A stretch of 64,000 bases of DNA, taken from NCBI RefSeq assembly GCF_019649055.1, contig NW_026570368.1, positions 1 to 64,000 of the forward strand, read 5' to 3'. Both the position numbers and the translations under genes were made by a program. This document shows, one piece after another, positions 1-9,831 of the stretch. Under the pieces are notes generated by a model. It had not been told where the DNA came from. It did not search any database and was given only the letters and a program-made list of their open reading frames with translations. The stretch's first letter is position 1. Every line of letters starts with the position of its first letter. Source of the DNA: Paramacrobiotus metropolitanus. Its lineage: Eukaryota > Tardigrada > Eutardigrada > Parachela > Macrobiotidae.

Positions 1-1043
1 CAAACGGAAGGCATCGGTTGGACGGTTCAAATAAGCTGGAATCCGGGACTGCGGCAGCTCGCTAAGTTGTGCCTGAACAGGTTAGTGCTTGATTTTTTTG
101 TTTGTTTGGTGTCGGTCATACACTAGAGTAGTTGTAGTATTAATTTATGCTATGGTGTTTACAGCTTTGGGGCCGGCTGGGAATGAAATAACCTTCTCAG
201 CACAGTTTTCGTGAACACTGTGAAGGATTTTCTGCACTATTTAACGTCTTCAGAATTCGAAATCCATGATTATGACGTATTTTCGGATGACGTTGTACAA
301 ATAATGTACACGAGGAAGGATGCTATGGTTCCGACTAACCCGAAAACGAACGTGGTTCTAGCAGCGTAAGTGATAATAGTTTCAGTTTAGTGCTTCATTT
401 AAATCAGGTAAATTAGACTTGTACTTATTTTTTTGCTGTCAGGTTTACAGCAGCACACGCAAGATTACATTTATTGAAATTCATGCAAAGAGCTGGCGAG
501 CGATTACTATACTTTGATACGGTAAGAGCTAAAGCATTAGCGTAAAGCATATGAAACTAGAAGAAACGAGAAAAAAACATAGTTTTAAATTGTAGGACAG
601 CATTATCTTTGTTCAGCGTCCAGGTGATGAGCCGTTTGAAACCGGGTCCACTCTGGGGATGTTAAGTAATGAGCTGGCCGAGGACGACTTCATTACGCGC
701 TTCTGTAGTACTGGTCCAAAATCTTACAGCTACGTTACGGCATCTGGGCAGGAGGTCTGTAAAATCAAAGGATTTGAAATTAATAAACTTACAGGAACGG
801 TGTTGAATTTTGATTCGATGTTGAAAATCGCAACCCAACCTCTCAAGATGAGACCGCCTCCGATAGCGCTCATGGTAACGTTCAGCCCGAGTCCCTTTCC
901 GTCACATATGGTAGTACTATTCGCCGGAAGAAACGGACATATGAAATCCAAGATGTGCCTATGACAAAGCGGTTCAAAAGACGTACGACAAACGACGCAT
1001 CTTAGATGACTTTACTACTGTGCCATACGGTTACGTACCATAG
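1..1043 (+). pseudogene. Protein-primed family-B DNA polymerase (Polinton/adintovirus pPolB), C-terminal part, decayed
   Basis: Replicative polymerase of Polinton-type elements; only the palm/thumb end is in the window and the N-terminus lies upstream. Seen: a helix-type block NPGLRQLAKLCLN, the palm motif YFDTDS whose aspartates bind catalytic metal (about 513-604), a following GPKSYSYVT block, and the Polinton-typical C-terminus ending TVPYGY. Three introns fit: 81-164, 366-442 and 522-595, the last splitting the DTDS motif. The frame breaks near 165-200 (TGA at 184), near 835-845 and near 975-985, so this copy is not functional as read. It faces the capsid genes, as is common in these elements. 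Family assignment is strong; intron positions are inferred from reading-frame continuity. Confidence 0.85.
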
Positions 1044-1080
1044 CCCTTTGATCATGAACTTGAATGTTGGCATTGTGTCG

Positions 1081-1272
1081 TTATTGAAAGTAAAGTCCAG
1101 GGTGGTGTTGGCTTCGTCGATACTGGCGGCGGCTGATGGCCGATAGGGTGAAAAGTGGTGACGGTTCCAAAGTAATGCCCGATAAAATCAGAACAAGTGC
1201 TAGCAGACTACCAAAAAAAGCAATCGTAATGACAACGCATATCGCTCGACGCCTTTCCTCAGCAGGGTCCAT
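1081..1272 (-). CDS. Possible small single-pass membrane protein
   Basis: A 63-codon frame with a charged N-terminus (MDPAEERRRA) followed by one hydrophobic stretch of about 20 residues, which would give a type III/II single-pass membrane protein. It sits between the polymerase tail and the ARH3-like gene on the opposite strand. A TATA-like sequence lies only 12-20 bases before the start, closer than expected. No family recognised; it may be an accidental frame. Confidence 0.3.
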   Translation of the reverse strand: MDPAEERRRAICVVITIAFFGSLLALVLILSGITLEPSPLFTLSAISRRQYRRSQHHPGLYFQ

Positions 1273-1283
1273 GGTAATGCAGG

Positions 1284-1293
1284 ATATATAAAC
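1284..1293 (+). promoter_or_regulatory. TATA-box candidate (ATATATAAAC)
   Basis: A clean TATA-like block about 100 bases before the ATG at 1392. A second candidate, TTTATATAG, lies at 1371-1379. Both could drive the ARH3-like gene; the first could also be read on the other strand for the small membrane ORF. Confidence 0.4.
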
Positions 1294-1391
1294 GGACGCA
1301 ATTTAGACAGCTAAGAAACAGTTAGGGAAAACGAAACGTGCAACTGAAGTTTTGTCAGTTTTGCTGCAGTTTATATAGTAGTCGATAGAAC

Positions 1392-2567
1392 ATGTCTGGA
1401 TGTGAACCCGAAAATGTTCGTTTATCATCAACATCGACATCGCCACCACCATCGCCCGGAACAATGGATGCCATTCAGCACATTATCTGGCAAGGTGACT
1501 GGCAAGGTGGATTGCACGATAGGTTAAAGGTTGCCTCGTGGGAGTGTTGTTGCCAGCAGCTTTGGTCGTCTGTTCAATACACCCCTTCTACAGAAGCCAT
1601 TTACCAACCTTGAGAGAAGTTCATGAGCGGTGTGCTGATGTGGCCAAGGATCCTTGTTATGTGCGTTGTGGGTTTAGTGGAACAGTTGCTCTGGTGGTTC
1701 TCGAAGTAACTGTAGGTTGCTATACAGTCGAGCGTGACTATATAGCCGATGGACTGGGTAAAGCGTTAGGATCATCCAACTACTTTGGGGGTAGTAAGCA
1801 CATGGAGCGTTTATTGAAAGAGTTTCATCGGCGATGGAATGCTACAAGCAGCGAGCAACTTTGCTCTTCGACGAGATGACGAAGCTTACGTTTGTGGGCC
1901 TGCAAGAAGTGCGCACGGTGGGCAGGGCTCTCACGGGTATCACGGAGCAGTGATGGCTGCAGCGGTGGCTTTGTACTACTGCCGCGAACCTAGTTGCTTC
2001 CTCCGGAGAGAAGTCGAGAAGTGTGTAGCCATCACACATGCGCATCGTTTGGGGATTGATGGAGCTGTGCTGTTTGCCTTTGGTTTACAGGAAGCGTGTG
2101 ATAGCGCCCGCACAGCTTCAGTGACGACCTTTTTGAAACGGCTAGAGGATTATGCTTCAACTCTCGAACCACCATTTGGAGAGAACATGATAGCTGCCAA
2201 TGCGTTATACGTAAACCATAGCGTACTGCGTTCGCCGGCAGACATTATCCGACTGTATCCGAATGTTAACTCGCGCGCCGCACAGGACTTTGTTCCGCTG
2301 GCTATGGTCATGGCATTCGTGGGTGGAAACCTGCAGTGGTGGTCTGGATATAACATCATGTCACCTTGGAAGCGAATGGTCCAGAGCTGCATTGCCCTTG
2401 GAGGTGACACGGATGGTCGTACGTTCATGGCAGGCGCATTATATGGAGCTTTCTATGGACTTTCGTCTGACCAACGTGAGTTTGAGGCGATGCCCGAGAT
2501 AACGGAAGCAAACAATGCTAGTACTTTAGCTGATGCATTGTATAAAGGGTGTCCACCCGATGACTAA
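1392..2567 (+). pseudogene. ARH3-like ADP-ribosylglycohydrolase, frame-broken and missing catalytic residues
   Basis: ARH-family enzymes remove ADP-ribose from proteins or poly-ADP-ribose using two metal ions. Seen: a GSHGYHGAVM block like the GNGG(A/M) substrate loop, an ITHAHRLGIDGAV helix, and a C-terminal SCIALGGDTDG...MAGALYGA block matching the family's GGDTD metal motif. Two frame changes are needed, near 1528 and near 1840-1860, so the copy is broken or carries sequence errors. The N-terminal metal-binding triad expected as TDD reads TVE (YTVERDY), and the GD of the first helix is replaced. It lies inside the viral element between polymerase and capsid genes, so I read it as viral cargo. 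An inactive, binding-only relative is possible. Confidence 0.7.
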
Positions 2568-2580
2568 AAACAAAAGCAAG

Positions 2581-2586
2581 AATAAA
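2581..2586 (+). terminator. Polyadenylation signal AATAAA
   Basis: An AATAAA hexamer 14 bases after the stop of the ARH3-like frame, the right place for its 3' end processing. Confidence 0.5.
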
Positions 2587-2784
2587 CATGCTGCTGTTTT
2601 AACCTATTTAGTTGGCTATAAAATGAGTAGGTCGGCTCGTGTTTCTGATGTTAGTGCATAGAGTTTGCGTATTCCTGCCTCCACTTTGATTTAGTTGTCC
2701 ATTATTCTGTTTGTCTGCTTTGAGTTTAAAGCGTTATCGTAGCGTGTTACCGTTATTTGTGAGTATTTTTAAATTTTCACCGCA

Positions 2785-4150
2785 ATGGCTGCAATGCGAA
2801 GCGTAGATAGTGTATCAGGTGATAACAGTGACCTTTTGGCTGCCTTGTCGTCATCACCATCGTTGTCGACTATTCCGGCATCACTTCAGCCTGTTAGGGC
2901 ATTAACTATTACTGGTACTAAGAAACGTAAGGTCACCGCGGACTCGTATAAGCCCAAAACCGATGCAGTTAGCTTAGCTCGGCGTGGGTTTACCCAGGGG
3001 CAGGTTGCATTTCAGTACGAAGGTGGGCCGGTAATTAAATTTGGAGGAGAAAAATTCATTGCAGTTTACTTGATGAACAACCGTTTGCGATACATTATTG
3101 GGGAGTTTGATAAAAATCAGGAGGGTCAGTGGGTTCCGAGTTTAGCGTCCAAGCATGTCGAGTTAGATGCGAAGCAGTTTGCCAAACTAATGGGTTTACA
3201 ACTGTGTGGACAACTGGAAAGACTGATCAATTATGACGAAGGCTCTACACCCATTACGGCAATGCATGACCTGGGCGGAGGTTACTTCTTTAACTGGGGA
3301 TGGTAAGAAAGTCATTCATATAACAACCTTGTGCTTTTGTTTCTATGGCACATTATTATTATATTTCTGCGGTTGCTTCTCCTCAGGCTTGACGAAGTAC
3401 CCATTGCCAACATTCGGGTTTACCTTGAAGCAAACAGCCTGAAAGAACCGGGAACAAAGGTGGTCATCGGCTCACCCAGTGAGAAACGACTTGCGATGAA
3501 GTGAGTGTTGTGTTCTAGTGATAGCAGCATAATTAATACCCAAATTTACTTATTTTTTTTGGTTATTTCATAACCGTTTAGCTTATTGATATTATTATTA
3601 TGGTTGTTGTGGTTGTTGCAATTGTAGTGAAAAGAACTGGACGGCGTTCTGTGAACTTTTGGACAACGGAACCATCCTTAAGCATACGTATGAGGTGCTG
3701 AAGGGACGATCCGGGTACCCTACCATGCAAGTCTGCCAAGCCGACTACCAGGATATTTTTGAGAAGCTACCGTGGCCTATGATGGAGCGCTTTTGCAAAC
3801 GCCTGACGCAAGAATGCAAGCTTTGCCACCTTATGGAGGATACCTTTGCTGATCCGCTGCAACCTGGAGCTCATGATGGCCATACTGCATGCCGCTACTC
3901 GGATCGTATACAACTAACGGACCGTATGCGAAGCTATGTCTGTAAGGATGTGGAAAAGACTCTGCTGGGGCTGTTTCTCAAGCAACTGCCGTACCGCTAT
4001 GCTGACGAAGCAGCGCACTCGCATCATAATGCGGAACGCAACTTGCTGGAGGCGTACCACTTCAAGCCGGACGAATTTCTGGTAATGCACGGAGATCGAC
4101 TGTGTGCTGAAATGCTGCAGCGTTTCAAGGAGCAGTTCAAACTGAACTAG
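2785..4150 (+). CDS. Three-exon protein with a PC4-like segment, within the viral element
   Basis: Exons 2785-3302, 3387-3500 and 3628-4150 join in phase through GT-AG introns to 384 codons without a stop. Residues about 70-130 (VIKFGGEKFIAVYL, then WVPSLASKHVELDAKQFAKL) resemble the beta-sheet plus helix of PC4/Sub1 ssDNA-binding transcription cofactors. The rest, including a Cys/His-containing stretch (CKLCHL...HDGHTACRY) and a charged C-terminal helix, is not recognised. A serine-rich N-terminus with a basic KKRK stretch could be a nuclear signal. A TATA-like GGCTATAAAATG lies at 2610-2621, about 165 bases upstream. It is one of the few intact genes of the element. The PC4 link is by eye and moderate; the gene model is strong. 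Confidence 0.6.
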
Positions 4151-4263
4151 TATGAATGTTTCTGTGTATGTGTGTGGTGTGTGCCTGTTTGGTTTTCAAG
4201 CAATCATCTTAGCTCGTTTAGGTAATTTTAATCGCTATATCATCAGTTTCAGTATATTCGTAA

Positions 4264-4270
4264 TCATTTA
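4264..4270 (-). terminator. Polyadenylation signal for the capsid/protease strand
   Basis: TTTATT on the + strand (AATAAA on -) lies about 155 bases beyond the protease stop, in the gap where the + strand PC4-like gene and the - strand structural genes converge. Confidence 0.35.
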
Positions 4271-4422
4271 TTACTGATGTTATTTGTAAATATTTTTTGA
4301 TTCGCGTTGGCGGCCCCAAGTCGATTTGTCATTTTAATTGCCACGCGGGCCTCTGCAAAACCAAAGGTGTGTGCGCGCAGCGCACCTCCCTGATTTTGCG
4401 AGGCAATATTACAATTTAATTG

Positions 4423-4977
4423 TTAGTAGAATGCTTCAAAATTATAAACACGTGTTTTTGCATTGAAAAAGTCATTAATAAAGTTACGAACCATCAAGTC
4501 GTTTTGAAATTGATTATCAATTCGATATAGGTTATGAATGATGTAGGAATAGGAAAAGCGACATACTGATCGCATTACTATAAAAAACATGCAGTGTTGA
4601 GCGCAGGTAGTGGACAATGGCTGTTGTAAAACAGCTCGCTGTTCGTATAGGGGCAACGGTGGTGATGACGCAGGCTGGCCGATGAGTTGCGTTTTCAGAA
4701 AATTTTCAAGTGACTGACTATAATAGGCCACGGGTTTGCCGTAGGAATCGAAAACTTCAATAAATGAGGGGCACTCAACGTAGACGGCAATCCAATGTGT
4801 TCCGGGTTCGCTGGCTGGATCAGTGTTTACAATAAACGCAGCAGGTAGGTCGACCTCTGTAAGATGCTGCTGCTGTAGCTCATCTAGGGCGTAAACGCCG
4901 CGAAACACCGATCTCAGCATGTGCGAAGCGGGGTTGTACTGTGACCACATGATATTCCGAATTTCCTGTTCGTTCAT
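4423..4977 (-). CDS. Adenain-type cysteine protease (PRO)
   Basis: Maturation protease of Polintons, adintoviruses and adenoviruses, which cleaves capsid precursors. Seen in order: GTHWIAVYV with the catalytic His, EVFDSYG with the acidic residue, and CAQHCMFF with the nucleophile Cys region. I start it at the ATG of MNEQEI (4977): the longer upstream frame only overlaps the capsid gene's 3' end. This gives 184 residues, near the usual 180-210, and leaves about 20 bases after the capsid stop. No break is visible, so it may be intact. Confidence 0.88.
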   Translation of the reverse strand: MNEQEIRNIMWSQYNPASHMLRSVFRGVYALDELQQQHLTEVDLPAAFIVNTDPASEPGTHWIAVYVECPSFIEVFDSYGKPVAYYSQSLENFLKTQLIGQPASSPPLPLYEQRAVLQQPLSTTCAQHCMFFIVMRSVCRFSYSYIIHNLYRIDNQFQNDLMVRNFINDFFNAKTRVYNFEAFY

Positions 4978-4997
4978 TGTGACGATTTGTTGTTTAA

Positions 4998-6343
4998 TTA
5001 CGATGCAAAGTCGCAAATAACCTGGCGTAAATTGGTGAATTCTATTAAATGGTCGCACGTTATCCAAGCCAGCATTTGATAGGCATTAGTTAGTGGTGTG
5101 TCAAAAGTTACTTCCAGGCCCACTGTCCCTGATCGAATTAGCGTCATGGGCCCTAAGCCTGTAGCCGTTGGCGTCAGGTCAAAAGCGAACACTGTGTATC
5201 CTTTTGCGTATGTATGACGATCCAGAATATGGGCTCCAGCTGGATGGTTTTTTTGATTCAAAACATCCAAGAAGCCGTCATAACACTTTAAATAGCGGTT
5301 GTTTGGAAAGTCACACATGTAGGGTATCGTTGGGTATTGCTTCCCATCCACATTAATACAGATTTGACGAACGCGACAATGATCAAATACAAACGGATTG
5401 AGGCTTGTTGTGCCATGGAAGCGGTCCGATTGCACAAAAGCAATAAATACCACCTTAGGTAGTTGGCCGTACTTGAGGTCAGAAAAGGCTATGGTTTGGG
5501 TGCCAGCAGGAATAGCACGCGCCTTTAATTCTGCGCGTTCAATGTGGTATTTGGCTGTTGTTGTTTGTAACTTTTGTGTAATAGCGTTCATGAAATCCGG
5601 TGATGGGATATAGCGTCGTACGGTTATGCGTGGATGTTTCATAAATGCCTTGTATTCTGTTGCAGCCGCCGCACCAGTATTCCATGATCGTAAATAAAAT
5701 TCTGAATTGTTAAAGTATAGGCTAACGTGCACGGGCACGCCTGTGAGCAAAGGTTTTGATTGTACGCATAAGTCCGTGAAAATCTTTCCCGATAACTGAA
5801 CGCTAGCACTTAAAGCAAATAGCTCCTTGCGCTTTGCTTCACCAGTGTTCTCTGTGGCATGTTCCATCTTGCCTGGTGTGTCGAAATAAAATCCGCCGCT
5901 CGTTAGCTGGCTTTTCATGGCATCTTCAGTATAACTTGTTAGAACCTCCATTATAGCGCGATAGGGATAATAAGGTGAACAGTCAGAGATCACCTTGTTC
6001 GCCACAGTAAAATGAATTTGTTTGAACAAACTATGCACAATATAATTAACAGGCGCTACGTTATCATTGTTCTCTAGGTTCACCCATGCATTTGTGGCGT
6101 TCTTTTCTTTATACTTAATTCACACTCAAAACACGTATCCGTGAGCGAGAGCAGACCGTTGGATGACGGCGGGATAAAGAAAGACAGGTTACCGCTTAAT
6201 GGTGAGTCTTCCGGAGGCGCCGACTCTGGTCCATACTCTTGTGTCTCATAGCTGAAACGTTCCGTTAACGATGCCGGTACGGAGAACAGGTTCATGTCAC
6301 TAGACATGGCCGGCTCTGAGTGTGGTAGGAGATATTCAGGCAT
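4998..6343 (-). pseudogene. Major capsid protein (hexon-like double jelly-roll), one frame break
   Basis: Forms the icosahedral shell. The N-terminal frame starts at 6343 and contains DMNLFSVPAS and the beta-rich LSFFIPPSSNGLLSL block typical of Polinton capsids; the second frame contains VAPVNYIVHSLFKQ and YPYRAIMEVLTSY, classic for this family, and runs to the stop at 4998. The two frames meet in an A-rich stretch near 6088-6105 and differ by one base. This may be a mutation, a sequencing error or, less likely, programmed slippage. Length of about 448 codons is at the short end for the family. It is followed directly by the protease gene. Confidence 0.85.
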
Positions 6344-6864
6344 TTTTGTAGTTTTTTTCTAGAAAATATCGGGATACTTATCAAAAGAACCGTTACTAGT
6401 ACGGTGCTTTCGTCGTTTCGTGTTTTTCTCTTTTTTGAATGTTTAGTAGGGCGTTTGCGTTTACTTCCGCTACCAGTTTGCTGTTTAACAGTCACGAGTT
6501 GAGGGGCTTCAGTAGAGGTTACTGCTGCGTCTGAAGGCTGAGCTGGCTCCAATATTTTCCCTAGCTTTTCAGTCACCTTTTCCGCAGCACTGGTGGCTAC
6601 ACTTTGAGCGGCTTGCTTCAAGTGAGGTTTTGCTGACTCTAATGCTGCTCTAGCATGGGGTAGAGCGCTTCGAACGAGCGGTGCGGTGAATTTGGAGACG
6701 CGCGAAAACACTGTTCGGAAAAAGTCTGCTAAGCCTGAACCGCTTTGTAGACCTGAACTCCGATATCTGCCTAATGGACCATAACCAATCTGATTCTGTT
6801 CAAACAGCTCCTCAAATAGACTTGAATCAGGTTCAAAGAGCACAAGGTTATGGGGCGCAGCCAT
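6292..6864 (-). CDS. Basic, amphipathic pVI/pX-like minor virion protein
   Basis: Lies between penton and major capsid genes, the usual place of the adenovirus pVI/pX-like protein in these elements. Seen: a GSGLADFF motif followed by a predicted amphipathic region with FRTVFSRVSKFTAPLVRSAL, an Ala/Lys-rich helix (HLKQAAQSVATSAAEKV), then a very basic GSKRKRPTKHSKKRK stretch. In adenovirus such a protein links capsid and core and breaks the endosomal membrane; here that is inference by position and composition. The last about 20 codons overlap the capsid start, so the true C-terminus may be shorter or altered by a frame break. Confidence 0.6.
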   Translation of the reverse strand: MAAPHNLVLFEPDSSLFEELFEQNQIGYGPLGRYRSSGLQSGSGLADFFRTVFSRVSKFTAPLVRSALPHARAALESAKPHLKQAAQSVATSAAEKVTEKLGKILEPAQPSDAAVTSTEAPQLVTVKQQTGSGSKRKRPTKHSKKRKTRNDESTVLVTVLLISIPIFSRKKLQKCLNISYHTQSRPCLVT

Positions 6865-6888
6865 GATAACAGCTAGAGCTATAACGTT

Positions 6889-7920
6889 TCAACGAACAGG
6901 CCTAAAATGCAGTTTCACTAATGATTTTCCCGCCTGAAATTTAAAATCTTCGTCTTCGGAGCTCAAGTTGATTTCGATGGTTTCGATGAAATTACGTACT
7001 AGTGGTACATAATGTGGTTGGTCGAATCGTTCCGTTATGAGATCAAACGGTTCTCCTTTAATAGGCATAGAACGTAAAACTTGTGCGGTTTGATCGCCTA
7101 ACGCTGAAAACTCCACAATGTCCGAATAAACATACATTGTTGTGTTGTTATGTTGCATGTTGGCAGATTTACTGGACGCTACCACCATTGGTACGTCCAA
7201 CGTATCAGCATTAAGCGGTTGTTTTCTTTTAAGTAGGTACCATAGATAAGGTCGAGGAGTAAAAAAAGTACTACTAGGAGCTCTTCCGAATGGTTCAGTT
7301 GGCGTCCCATCTTCTTCTATCATTTCCTCAATATAGTAACGAAATTTTGAAGGAACACCGTCAAGATCTTTAAAGTCTAAAGGGTCTATATCGTGTTGAG
7401 TCTGCACAAAACCAAGTAACCCTTTCAATCGGTCATCGTTTTCGGAAAAACGCAGCTTGCCACGCAAGCTATTAAACGTTACTTCCGTCTTGAGCGTTAC
7501 AGGATTATAACGTATATTGAACACCTTTGTGGTACTGTTATTTGTGCGAAGGCGTGAGGGAGTAACATTGCGACCTTTTAAGTCTACCGAGTTTGGCGAC
7601 TGTCGCTCAATTACGTCAATTAGCGCCTTCAATGTATATAGACCCGGTGGAATGATGATCGTATTCTGAACCGATGACAAGGAAGTGTCACTGATGACAT
7701 CGTACTCGTTAACAGTTAGTTCTTGCTCTTTTGGTATGTTGTAGATTGAGTTTGTATATTGCAATTCCACCAAACCCACTTCCCACCGGCCCGATAAGGA
7801 AATTGGAATTTTTAGTTTAGTCTTCCACATTTGCGCACTGTTCTTGGGATACATGTCCATTGACGCATCGCTTGGTAATGTTACGTAAAACGGTGTACTG
7901 TTTCCAACAACACTAGCCAT
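6889..7920 (-). CDS. Penton protein (single jelly-roll minor capsid)
   Basis: Pentameric vertex protein. The 343-residue frame has the family layout: an N-terminal FYVTLPSDASM block, WEVGLVELQYTNSIYNI, a central beta-rich part, MYVYSDIVEFSALGDQ, and the C-terminal HYVPLVRNFIETIEI and KLHFRP ending seen in metazoan Polintons. Length is normal and there is no break. Its start overlaps the integrase stop by 8 bases, so the two genes are tightly packed. Confidence 0.88.
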   Translation of the reverse strand: MASVVGNSTPFYVTLPSDASMDMYPKNSAQMWKTKLKIPISLSGRWEVGLVELQYTNSIYNIPKEQELTVNEYDVISDTSLSSVQNTIIIPPGLYTLKALIDVIERQSPNSVDLKGRNVTPSRLRTNNSTTKVFNIRYNPVTLKTEVTFNSLRGKLRFSENDDRLKGLLGFVQTQHDIDPLDFKDLDGVPSKFRYYIEEMIEEDGTPTEPFGRAPSSTFFTPRPYLWYLLKRKQPLNADTLDVPMVVASSKSANMQHNNTTMYVYSDIVEFSALGDQTAQVLRSMPIKGEPFDLITERFDQPHYVPLVRNFIETIEINLSSEDEDFKFQAGKSLVKLHFRPVR

Positions 7921-9110
7921 TTCCGTCAGCTACTTTTGATAGCTCTTGCTCATAAAACTTTCCAATTACACTGGGTCCACCGTCGGCAGGTTCCACTTCA
8001 TACACAGGTACGCGATGCTTGATTACCTTATTCACTCGATATAGCTTTTTTGTGTACTTCACATCAGCGCCTTTCTTAAAAAGCTGCTTTTGCAAACGAA
8101 GACGCACTGTGTCTCCGTCCTTAAATAGCGGTACCTTAGCTTTGCTTTTGTTATTACTGTTGGACTGTAATCGCTGAAACACTAAAAGCGAATTTTCTCG
8201 ATTGACGTCATTCGGCGCCAATCCATGCGCCGTGTGAGGTGTGCTGTTGTAGCTGTGAATAATGTCCTGTAACTTGTCATAATATTTTACACTCCCATCA
8301 CGAGCGGTCATCAGTCGCATGAGACGCTCTCGTAACGTTCGGATGAATCGTTCTGCCATGTTAGCTTTAATTTCACAGTTCTCTTCAGAAAACATAACGA
8401 CGCCGTTCTGTTTCATGTAGTCTTGAACTGGTTTGTTGTAAAATTCACGCCCTGTGAACGAATAATACAGTTAGTTTGCGACGCTTACGACGGTTCCATC
8501 CTATGTGTGTGTGTGTGTAGTACCTCTATCCACTTGTAAATACATAGGTGGTCCATACAAACGAGAAAAGGCTTTCTCCAGGGCAGGAAGAACGTATTCA
8601 CTGCTTTTTTTTGTCAGCATTTCGCATGCTACTTTTTTTGGAAAAACTGTCCACAACAACCAGCAGAAATTTTTTATGTTTATTCTGCTTTGCGTAACGG
8701 GACACATCCATCAGGTCAGCCATGTATTGTTCACCGAACTGTACTGAAACTACCGGATTTCTGCGGAATTTCCGCCGAGACGGCTTATGTAAATTGTAGG
8801 CGTCAATTCCTTGCAGAAGCTTTAGGGCTTTGTCATGCTGATTAAGTTCGCTTGACACGGTTTGATGCTTCCGGAATCGTTCCACTCCCCCAGGCTTGCC
8901 ACTTGCGCCGCACTCACGTACTCCGCTTCTCCCATCTTTAGTTAGGTCAACTTGGACACTGACGTCAACTTTGTTTTTGTTTTGACCAAAGCTATTGTCT
9001 TTACTGACGTTTGAGTCTTCCGAATCTTTATCCCCAGCACAGCATGATGAAATAAAGGTCAGCTTCATACCCTCTCCAAAGTTCAGGCTGACTGGTATGC
9101 ACCCCGCCAT
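7913..9110 (-). pseudogene. Retroviral-type DDE integrase, with one intron and one frame break
   Basis: Inserts Polinton DNA into the host. Seen: a HDKALKLLQ...LHKP HHCC-like N-terminal region, YMADLMDV with the first Asp, LQVDRG with the second Asp, and NMAERFIRTL with the Glu, followed by the basic C-terminal domain (KVPLFKDGDTVRLR). A 72-bp GT-AG intron at 8452-8523, containing a CA repeat, restores the frame between the second Asp and Glu. The frame is broken by one base at the A7 homopolymer near 8632-8639. I choose the ATG at 9110; an open frame extends to 9206 into the next gene. Likely inactive unless the homopolymer is a sequencing error. Confidence 0.82.
8452..8523 (-). other. Short GT-AG intron inside the integrase gene
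   Basis: On the - strand it begins GTACTACACAC and ends TTCGTTCACAG. Removing it restores an uninterrupted frame from the second catalytic Asp to the Glu. It contains a CA dinucleotide run, and is 72 bases long, like the introns of nearby cellular genes. Confidence 0.65.
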
Positions 9111-9138
9111 GCCTGCTATTCTTAAATAACTAACCACT

Positions 9139-9816
9139 TTAAGCGCTTGTGTTGCTGAAGTTTTCTTTTCCAAAGCCCAGCTGTGGATCATCATATTTAT
9201 TTTCAACGGCGTAATAGTCTACCCGATCTCGATTTCTTAAATTATGTATTTTGTTTAACGTTGTTTGAAGTCGTTTTTTTGATTTTGGATGGCCGATTTT
9301 GCTTGGCGTGATCATGTCCTCATACACTTTCCGTTTTCCTTGTGACCTTGAAAGGGAACTTGCAGGCGTTGCGTACTGGCTGTTTTCACCGCTTAACGGT
9401 TGTTGGCGCACCGGTGTACCGGTACCTGCTTTGCCAAATATACTGGCGGCATGCTTTTTTAAAAGTGACTGTTTTCGTCGAGCTGAAGTTCTTTTTACCA
9501 TCTGCTTAAATATAGGTTTTGGTTTACGAATTTTTTTCAAAGGCTGGGATCCTTCCTGGGAAATATTTGGATTGGTTTGGCTACCGCTCGTATCATCTAA
9601 AGCGTACGGCCGCAGCGCTAAAAACCGCTGCAGACTAGATGAAAGTAATTGTGCTTTCTGATATTCCGATAGGCTTTTGTTAGCCAAAGTTTCCGTTGTC
9701 AGCTGTTCTAGAGAAAGGATTTTGGAAGCTTCTGGGGGTACTTGGTTTAGTGCTAGCTCAACCTCCGTGCGCCGTTTCTCCGCTTGCCGTTTTGGTATTA
9801 GCATATAGGTTTCCAT
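9139..9816 (-). CDS. Basic protein of unknown function, Polinton accessory
   Basis: 225 residues, Lys/Arg-rich in the middle (KKIRKPKPIFKQMVKRTSAR) with an N-terminal helical region LANKSLSEYQKAQLLSSSLQ. Proteins of this layout (short helix with a YQKA..L..SLQ pattern, then a basic disordered part) recur beside the integrase in Polintons as I remember them, function unknown; a virion core role is a guess. It overlaps the extended integrase frame by about 70 bases. The second half is predicted disordered. Confidence 0.5.
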   Translation of the reverse strand: METYMLIPKRQAEKRRTEVELALNQVPPEASKILSLEQLTTETLANKSLSEYQKAQLLSSSLQRFLALRPYALDDTSGSQTNPNISQEGSQPLKKIRKPKPIFKQMVKRTSARRKQSLLKKHAASIFGKAGTGTPVRQQPLSGENSQYATPASSLSRSQGKRKVYEDMITPSKIGHPKSKKRLQTTLNKIHNLRNRDRVDYYAVENKYDDPQLGFGKENFSNTSA

Positions 9817-9831
9817 GTTTTTTTTATATGC

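Noticed and set aside
4423-5067. Longer protease start at 5067
   Set aside because: The first 30 codons only overlap the capsid gene's end in another frame; the ATG at 4977 fits the family start.
9299-9661. 120-codon + strand frame
   Set aside because: Antisense to the basic accessory protein, with no domain and no promoter.
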